DNA from: Antedon mediterranea
Lineage: Eukaryota; Echinodermata; Crinoidea; Comatulida; Antedonidae
Direction of reading: 5' to 3'
Length of the DNA stretch: 64,000 nucleotides
Assembly: GCF_964355755.1 (NCBI RefSeq)
Contig: NC_092672.1
Span: 13,202,501 to 13,266,500 of the forward strand
Shown: positions 57,241 to 64,000 of the stretch, in pieces
Layout: every line of letters starts with the position of its first letter
How positions within the stretch are numbered: position 1 is the stretch's first letter
Program-made: the position numbers and the translations under genes
Notes under the pieces: model-generated
The model's database searches: none
Seen by the model: the letters and a program-made list of their open reading frames with translations, nothing else
What the model was told of the DNA's origin: nothing

Positions 57241-58130
57241 GTTTGGGGGTTTTTTTTGCAGTGAATAAAAACTAAAAGTCGAAATGTATCATTTTCTATA
57301 GCGGAATCTACAGAAAATATATAAGAATATATTATATGAATTGTATTATTATGCCTCTGTTAATAATAATATAAAAATAAAAAAATAAGGTAATTTGTTG
57401 AAGTAATTTATATCAGCTGCTTTTATGGTTTTTTCGAGAGCTTTTCCAACTTTCGTAAATCCCTGATTGACACCTAAATAAGTGTTTAAGGTGATGTCGT
57501 GAATAATGTTGCCGCATAGTACCATAAGCATAATAAATGAATTGCACAGATGATGTTGTTCGGTGTAACAACGAAACATGTTTGCAAGACAATTTCATTA
57601 AACTCAAGTTTATCTTAATTGTATTATGCTGTCGGAAGTTCGGCAACATTCACGTCTTCACCTTAAACACTTATTAAAGAAGCTGATAAGTTGTTGATAT
57701 AATGTAGGCCACTATGTAATTTCGTGTCATTTTTTTGTTAAAAGCAAAATCCCAGCTGATTTAGTGTCTTTGGGATGTAAAGTAATGAAAAAAATATGTT
57801 GCCATTTTTTTTAAAAGCTTAAGGGTGTCAAATCCAAGATGGCCGCCAATACGTAAAATATCCAATAAATGTACCATATTGGACAAAGTAACACCCATTA
57901 TGAATAATATTTTAAGTTCATATGGGTTCTCTGCTGCTATATAAGAATTATTATAAACCTATATTCATTAGTATTCTGACATTTTGAATTTCAAAATGGC
58001 CGCCATTTTTTAAAAATGGGTTAAATTTCTTATTAAAACGTGTGTAAGTTAAATAAAATTAGATTGAAATGCACAAAACGATATGCTTATGACAACAACA
58101 TGGTGATTAACACAAAATGTTGACCATCAG
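57241..58130. other. Region without recognised gene
   Basis: AT-rich. Minus-strand open frames at 57349-57649 are short and overlapping. AAGATGGCCGCCA-type words occur at 57837 and 57996. Nothing is supportable. Confidence 0.4.
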
Positions 58131-59860
58131 GAGGTCTATAGTAGGCCTACTGACAGTACACTTCTTCATATTAAAACATCTCATAAACTTCCTCAGTTAA
58201 ATGACAACTAACTCTGCCAAAGGCCTTCAATGAAATATTTCTAATCTTGAATGCGATACAGTAAGTTGACCTTCCTTCGTTTTCTACTACTACTGTATCC
58301 ATCAAACTTCCACAGACTGATCTGCGATCCCAACAAGCTTGTTCAGAAACAAATTGGCAAAAGTACTGCAATACCTCATTTCACCGTCAAATAATCTCTA
58401 TAGGAGTCCTGTTTTACTTTGATAAGTTTGTCACCTGTATTCACCATCATATATATTTTTTGCCATATTCGTCTTTTTCTTAGGATCCCATATAGACAGT
58501 TTGCCTTACAAGACTTTTATCAATGCCTCAAACATTTTCTGTCCAATTTCATCATGCCATGGCTAACAAACACCTTTGTGCGAATTGCAGCATTCTTTAT
58601 TAATCGGGATATTATCTCTCTTTAAATGTTGGCTTTTAAACTCATCAACTAGATTTAATTTGCCAGCTCTGATGAAATCATAAATTTGTGTTGTTCCAAT
58701 GATACCACACTCAATGACCCTGATCAATTGATGTAAATCCAGCAAGTCCCACACATACATGTCCTCTCATAAACTCCAATATCTGAAATTTGTTTCAGTA
58801 ATCTGTTGAAATTGATACAGCGAAAGTAACCGGTCGTAGTTCAGGTGGTCATGAGTGAAGAAATATTTGATAAAAGCATGTGTGCTTTCCATATGGTCAG
58901 ATATCGTTTCTTGTGTCTCGGACATATATAGGGATATAGTTTAACCACATCCTAGATTTCGTTGACTCTCTGTATTCAAGTTAATATCTTTATGATCAGC
59001 CTCTTTTAAACACAATGATACTTCACTTAGAATCTCTTTCTCTGTCTGCATTTGTAGAAGCAAGTTGTAGAGAGAAAGCAGAATTAGTGTGCTTCTGTCT
59101 TTTAGAGATGTTTTCAATTTAAGATATTTGTGTCACTGGTTGTATAGGTAATACAAGTTCAGTTTCAACAAAAGCACTGGCCTGAACACTATTTTCACAA
59201 TGTTACATGTCCAAAAGCCATATAGTTCACCGGGTCGACATAATAATTGCTTCTTGATGTCACTCTGTCCACCTTTACTCATCTCGGGCAAGAGTCATCA
59301 CCAGGCATTCTTGTCTTTCCCTAGTACATGAGTTTTTATACAACAACCATGTGCACTCTTCAAACCAGTGTATAATGGTGGTCTATCTGTAGGGGTTACA
59401 TATCTAATGAAATCGGTTGAGATGAGAAGTAGGAGTTAATGCTGCCTATGAATAATTTTGCGAATGAGCTGTATCTGTATTTCCCTGAAGCTTCTGCCAA
59501 ATGTTGACAGGTTGAAAACTTACCAACCATACTAGTGACTAGAGGCCCTGAAGGTTCAGACATTGAATTACATAGCAATAACGCATTTATTATTTAACAT
59601 CATATTTATACAGGATTTCACAATAAGGTATAAATGCACTTGTTTTATATTGTGGTCCTGTCTCCTGTCACGTTTCAGTTTCATGAAAAGAAATGAGATC
59701 TGTAATTTAGAATCTATATATAAATTATGGTTAATTCTGACATAGGCGAGCACAATAGAAAAACTTTGGAACAAATCTCTGCCTTGGATACCTACCTGAA
59801 CTATCTCCGATGTGCCGCAAAATGTAAAACAGTTTTCACTATTACAATATTGTTCCATAT
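58131..59860 (-). pseudogene. Possible decayed protein-coding sequence, unidentified
   Basis: Several minus-strand stretches look coding but are broken by stops: HAFIKYFFTHDHLNYDRLLS near 58860, VWDLLDLHQLIRVIECGII near 58750 and VTSMVGKFSTCQHLAEASGK near 59510. I cannot name the family. It could be a decayed transposon-linked gene or chance. Confidence 0.3.
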
Positions 59861-60836
59861 TTCTATCTTAGGAATATATTATAAAGAGTTTTAAAACAAA
59901 ATTTCTGATTTTATCGGTAGATTTTCAACTCAATTTCAATTGTACGCGGTCAAAGTAATTTCCGGGTTTATGATGAGTTCACAGGTTCACCTTGCAACTA
60001 CCTGGTTTCAGTTAAGTTGGTCGTTAGTGGCTATAGCCATTTTAGTTTTTTGTTTATTTTCGGATCGGACCGCGCGTGTGAAGGTACAGTAGTTAAAAAA
60101 TAAAATCCCGATAGCCAAGTTTTATTGAGTAAGCTGGCAGGAATATCTGTAGGCTATCTGTGTCCCATTAGGGCCCATATTGCAAGCCATCTAAAACATC
60201 TTCCTTCTTGGGCCGAAACGGCCTACACTGTCGCGGAAGTTAGTTTCAAAAGATGTTTAAATTAAATAATGTATTATGATGGTATTTATTTGAATAAACG
60301 CCTACCCAATAAAATATCACTTTGAAAAAAATCGCCTTCACCCACCTACCCAACTATCTAATAAACGCCCATCCACATTTATACCCACGATATTGTATAT
60401 ACTATTTGTAATTGAATTCATCACACTGTTAACTACAATTTACCAAGCATTTGTTATTACTTTTTACCACTTTTCATATCTATTAGAGGATTTTATTTGA
60501 TTATAAATGTTACGATATTATTAAAACTAAAAAAATCCCTCGAATAAGCATCTCCCTCAAATGAACTCTGCCTCCCCCACCTCCGCCCTATAAGGGCCCT
60601 ACCAAACAATAAACACTATACTTTAAAATGTTATTAATCATTTAAGACACTGTGAAACAGAGTAGGTTTAGTTTTTCGAATGTCAAGCATTTCCAATAAT
60701 GATAACCGACAGAAAACGTACAAGGAGAACGTCCTTCTAAAACCTTTTTACCCGAGTCATTATCATTCCGAGAACCATCGTTTACACTTCCTAGAGGGGA
60801 GCGAGCGAAGCGAGCTCACCCTCTAGTTAGACGTAA
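59861..60836. other. Region without recognised gene
   Basis: AT-rich, with a GC-rich palindrome (GAGCGAGCGAAGCGAGCTC near 60798) next to GAGAACCATC. A related word lies in the family A elements (16599). No coding frame is seen. Confidence 0.4.
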
Positions 60837-60839
60837 TTG

Positions 60840-62801
60840 TTAGACGCACTTGTTGGCATTGAAAGGTAGTTGCCATCTGGTCGACCAATTAAACATATTA
60901 TCAAGTGAGATCTGCAATTTTTCTTTGGATTCCCCATAATCATAAACTTTAGTATCATCAGCGAACATCTTAACTTCTGATACTGCAACTTCAGGCAAGT
61001 CATTGATAAAGAGTAAGAATAAAATCGGACCAAGCACACTTCCTTGCGGAATACCACTTATCACATACCATTTCGACAAAGTCCCATTTAACATTACTCG
61101 TTGTCTTCTACCTTTTAAGAAGTCTTGAATCCAATTATAGACGTTACCGGAGATACCATAAGCTTTAACCTTCCTTAACAGTCTCATATGAGGTACAGAA
61201 TCGAAGGCCTTTTGGAAGTCCAAATATGCCACATCAATATCACGCCCATCATCTAAAGGCTTAGACCAATGTTCTACTATCTCTAATAGTTGAGTTGTTG
61301 TGGATCTACCGGACCTAAAGCCATGTTGATGTTTCGATAATAAGTTATTGTTGACAAAATGCTTAATTAAAGAATCTCTAATAATGCTTTCCATAACTTT
61401 ACAACAAACAGCAGTCAAGCTAACAGGTCGATAATTATTTACTTCCACCCTGCTTCCTTTTTTAAAAATAGGTACAATATGAGCTTCTTTCCAATTCCGA
61501 GGAACAATACCTTCTTTCAATGAATTAGAAAAAATTTTACTTAGCGGCTCAGAAATATAAGCTCTGCACTCTCTTAAAATCATAGGGTGAATACCATCAG
61601 GTCCTGGACTCTTAGTCACATTTAACTTCTTTAAATATTTTTCAACGATTTGGGGTGATATTTCAACTTCAGAACAAACTGTATCAAAAACTCTTCTTTG
61701 AAACTCTGGTACGTTATCAATATCTTCCCTTACAAAAACTGTAGAAAAAAAAGTATTAAGTATCTCAGTCTTGGACTGATCATCACTGTGTGCCACATTG
61801 TTCTCATCTTTCAGGGATGGTAGTCTCGCTTTAACCTTGGTTTTGGAGTTTACATATCGCCAGAATGATTTGGGTTTCTGTTTTATTTCGGAAGCAATCA
61901 TTTTTTCAAAGTTCCAAATGGCCTTCCTTTTCATGGATGTTACTTTATTTCTAGCATCTTTAAATTTTGCTTTATTAGATCTGCTCGGACAATGGTTATA
62001 CCTAAACCATGCTTTTCTTTTAAGCTTTATCATTTTCTTCATATCCTTGTTTATCCAAAGAGGCTCTTTGACCTTACTGTTGTCCCCCTTTTTTGCCTTG
62101 GGAATGTGCCGTCCACTAGTTTCTGCAATAATTTCACTAAACAAATTCCAACACTCTTCTGTTCCACCATTTTCAAATTTCCCCTTCCAATCAATCTTTT
62201 TTAGTTCTTCATTTATTTGAACATAATCACCGTAATGATAATTTGGTTTTAACAATTGCGACTCAATGTAACAATCAAATTTAAATGTTAATACTGCGTG
62301 ATCGCTTTTACCGAGTGGTGCACTGTAACAAATGTCATCGATCATGTCCTCTTCATTTGTAAAAACCAAGTCTAAAAGACTAAGATTCTGTCCATCTCTA
62401 AATCTAGTTGCTTGTGTTACATGTTGAAAGTAAAAATGATCCTGAACCCAGTTCATAAAATTTGTTCCATCATGACTATCAGAGTATCCTGATGCTTGAT
62501 TAATCCAATCAATGCTACCAAAATTAAAATCACCAGTTATTAATAAATGTGAAAAGTTAGTGCAGCATATATTACTCAACTTATCCAAAAATAAAACGTT
62601 CTGCTCCTGACTATTACTAGGGCTCCTATACGCACAAACTAAAAGTAAGGAATCATTGTTTTTCAATGAAAGTTTCACATCAATAATATCTCCAATATCT
62701 CCACTGGATGATTCTGTCACATATCCACATAAATCTTCTTTTAAATAAATGGCAACACCTCTAACCGTCAAAATTTGTGGAAAAAAATACTTGATATCCA
62801 T
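60840..62801 (-). CDS. CR1-like LINE 2 ORF2, main part (APE-RT, truncated)
   Basis: The 653-residue open frame holds most of the endonuclease (RGVAIYLKEDL, LLVCAYRSPSNS, ITGDFNFGSIDW, GKSDHAVLTF) and the RT to motif C (NNYRPVSLTAVCCK, YLDFQKAFDSVPH, GIPQGSVLGPILF, MFADDTKVY). The usual CR1 ORF2 runs about 250 residues further, so it is truncated. Confidence 0.88.
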   Translation of the reverse strand: MDIKYFFPQILTVRGVAIYLKEDLCGYVTESSSGDIGDIIDVKLSLKNNDSLLLVCAYRSPSNSQEQNVLFLDKLSNICCTNFSHLLITGDFNFGSIDWINQASGYSDSHDGTNFMNWVQDHFYFQHVTQATRFRDGQNLSLLDLVFTNEEDMIDDICYSAPLGKSDHAVLTFKFDCYIESQLLKPNYHYGDYVQINEELKKIDWKGKFENGGTEECWNLFSEIIAETSGRHIPKAKKGDNSKVKEPLWINKDMKKMIKLKRKAWFRYNHCPSRSNKAKFKDARNKVTSMKRKAIWNFEKMIASEIKQKPKSFWRYVNSKTKVKARLPSLKDENNVAHSDDQSKTEILNTFFSTVFVREDIDNVPEFQRRVFDTVCSEVEISPQIVEKYLKKLNVTKSPGPDGIHPMILRECRAYISEPLSKIFSNSLKEGIVPRNWKEAHIVPIFKKGSRVEVNNYRPVSLTAVCCKVMESIIRDSLIKHFVNNNLLSKHQHGFRSGRSTTTQLLEIVEHWSKPLDDGRDIDVAYLDFQKAFDSVPHMRLLRKVKAYGISGNVYNWIQDFLKGRRQRVMLNGTLSKWYVISGIPQGSVLGPILFLLFINDLPEVAVSEVKMFADDTKVYDYGESKEKLQISLDNMFNWSTRWQLPFNANKCV

Positions 62802-63132
62802 CCAATTTTAAATCAATCTCCTGCATTAAATTCTTCTTACTTGGATTCTTTGGGAATATCTCAGTCAACATAATTATACTTGGTTTATTAATTGAAATCA
62901 AAATCTCCATCTCATTCTTTTTACTTAAAAACGAGTCAACATTAGAATATACGACCTTAATAGAATTTTTTTCAAAACAGTTAGGGTCTCTTGCACCATC
63001 AAACAAATTACTTCTAAAATTAATGTTTTCTTCTTCCATTGTATAATTTGCATTTACAGGATCAGCGAAAATTTTCTTGGGGTCTTTGTATAATTTTACC
63101 CCTGGAGATAAATAGATTAGGTTCACCTGCAC
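62761..63132 (-). pseudogene. CR1-like LINE 2 ORF2, N-terminal part before a frameshift
   Basis: The frame reads IKVVYSNVDSFLSKKNEMEI, then PSIIMLTEIFPKN, then LDGYQVFFSTNFDG, the start of the APE endonuclease. The domain continues in the +1 frame from about 62770 (RGVAIYLKE), so a frameshift has broken it. Confidence 0.8.
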
Positions 63133-63604
63133 TAATTCGCTCCTGCAACTCTACTCTCAGCTTTCTATTGGTTTCTCTTTGTTGGAATGTTAAATCCGGT
63201 GAAATATATACATTGTTTTCCCATCCTTCTAGTTTCTTAAGATTTTTAGCTCTTGACAGAATTTCTCTTTTAGTTGCTATTTCCTTACACCACACTCTTA
63301 TCATTCTTGACCTTCTGATATTTTTATTCTGACCAGACACGTCCTTGTGTGTTATTCTTGAAATATGCATTTCGCTTGGTTGAAGTCTTAATTTATCAAG
63401 AATAGAATTTATTTTATCCTGGTCATGACTAGATTTTTCCTCTTGGGAAACACCAACTGGAGCCTCAGGGACTTCTTTAAAGATCAAATTATTAACTCTC
63501 TTATCCCTTTCTCGATGGTCTCGCACCACAATCTGGACCTTCTCCTCAATTAATTTTTCTATTTTAACTTTTCTAAATTCTTCTTTTTTTATTAATAATA
63601 TCAA
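63062..63604 (-). CDS. CR1-like LINE 2 ORF1, second part (L1-ORF1p-like)
   Basis: The frame reads RDKRVNNLIFKEVPEA, then RRSRMIRVWCKEIATKREIL, then NVYISPDLTFQQRETNRKLR. This is the RRM and C-terminal domain pattern of LINE ORF1 proteins. It is in the +1 frame relative to the PHD part, with a 32-base overlap. Confidence 0.78.
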   Translation of the reverse strand: MILLIKKEEFRKVKIEKLIEEKVQIVVRDHRERDKRVNNLIFKEVPEAPVGVSQEEKSSHDQDKINSILDKLRLQPSEMHISRITHKDVSGQNKNIRRSRMIRVWCKEIATKREILSRAKNLKKLEGWENNVYISPDLTFQQRETNRKLRVELQERISAGEPNLFISRGKIIQRPQENFR

Positions 63605-63980
63605 CTGCAGAAGCCAAGCTATCCAATTTGAGCATTATTGTTGATAGTGCTTTCCTAACACCAGACAATCCAGTTCCCAAAGATTCTCTGCTAGGGCTAG
63701 GCCTACCCAGGCCCATCTGTGCTTCCACACATCCATCACACATCCAGATTAGATATTTATTTCCCTTTTGTAAAACATTGTATTCTTTAGCGGAAATCGA
63801 CTTTGTACAGCTTAAATGGACCCAAACATTACAGCTTTCACACATTAACGCTCTGTCCCCTTCATTTACCGAGTCTTCACACGTTCTACATTTTACCTTA
63901 CCACTTTCGTTACTGCTGGCATCGGCCGAAACACCTGCATCAGGCAGAAGAGAAGCCTCGTTGGACCTTTTTTTATTCAT
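63573..63980 (-). CDS. CR1-like LINE 2 ORF1, PHD-finger part
   Basis: The 135-residue frame has the PHD finger CRTCEDSVNEGDRALMCESC, then VWVHLSCTKS, then IWMCDGC. It ends beside an A-rich run (AATAAAAAAAGAAG on the minus strand), where a frameshift could occur. Confidence 0.83.
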   Translation of the reverse strand: MNKKRSNEASLLPDAGVSADASSNESGKVKCRTCEDSVNEGDRALMCESCNVWVHLSCTKSISAKEYNVLQKGNKYLIWMCDGCVEAQMGLGRPSPSRESLGTGLSGVRKALSTIMLKLDSLASAVDIINKKRRI

Positions 63981-64000
63981 ATTTAGATAGGCCTAGGCCT

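Larger units (their letters stand above)
60837..63990 (-). mobile_element. Second CR1-like LINE, truncated at its 3' end
   Basis: The minus-strand element has the same plan as 7620-12062 but is clearly diverged: PHD ORF1 part, L1-ORF1p-like part, APE-RT. ORF2 stops soon after RT motif C (WQLPFNANKCV then a stop at 60840), so the thumb and 3' end are missing. A frame break lies in the APE domain near 62780. The element may continue past the window edge at its 5' end. Confidence 0.88.

Overview
The window is AT-rich animal nuclear DNA. Genes are split into short exons with GT..AG introns, coding density is low, and non-LTR retrotransposons, SINEs, a Penelope-like fragment, a Helitron fragment and inverted-repeat DNA elements are abundant. 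The split genes encode Ig, EGF and FN3 domains in the order typical of Tie (TEK) receptors. With the rhodopsin-family GPCR sequences and the PHD-finger CR1/L2-like LINEs, this suggests an invertebrate deuterostome, with an echinoderm my best guess. The species cannot be fixed from sequence alone.

Positions 1-39036 (+ strand) hold a tandem array of three Tie-like receptor genes. Gene 0 is only a 3' end (1-952). Gene 1 (3417-23100) can be assembled into 19 exons with no internal stop, giving 1,275 residues: signal peptide, [Ig1-like domain, Ig, 4 EGF, FN3] twice, another FN3, one membrane helix, and a 119-residue tail with tyrosine motifs and a proline-rich end. Gene 2 (24400-39036) can be assembled into 14 exons and 842 residues. 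It lacks most of the first ectodomain module, its membrane segment is two residues shorter, and its tail is cut short. None has a kinase domain, although the ectodomains look like those of Tie receptor tyrosine kinases. Almost all extracellular introns are phase 1, so modules can be duplicated or lost without breaking the frame.

Mobile DNA fills the introns and differs between the paralogues, so many insertions can be read against an empty site. Gene 1 carries a tRNA-derived SINE, a complete-looking CR1-like LINE nested inside an older L2-like LINE, a LINE 3' fragment, a 2.3 kb inverted-repeat element and a microsatellite-ended element. Gene 2 carries a 2.4 kb nested inverted-repeat element, a 2.5 kb TTAA-flanked element and an orphan reverse transcriptase.

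From 39 to 48 kb there are a Helitron Rep fragment, 0.5-0.6 kb tandem repeats, a Penelope-like GIY-YIG fragment, and a small cluster of related class A GPCR sequences: one with a single in-frame stop, one 3' relic, and one 5' fragment cut off by an inverted-repeat element. From 48.0 to 54.7 kb lies an array of related repeat units of about 1.28 kb. A tRNA-like gene follows (54835-54906), then a tandem repeat with a period of about 160-195 bp, an L2-like LINE tail, and weakly coding-like minus-strand sequence. A second CR1-like LINE (minus strand, truncated at its 3' end) ends the window.
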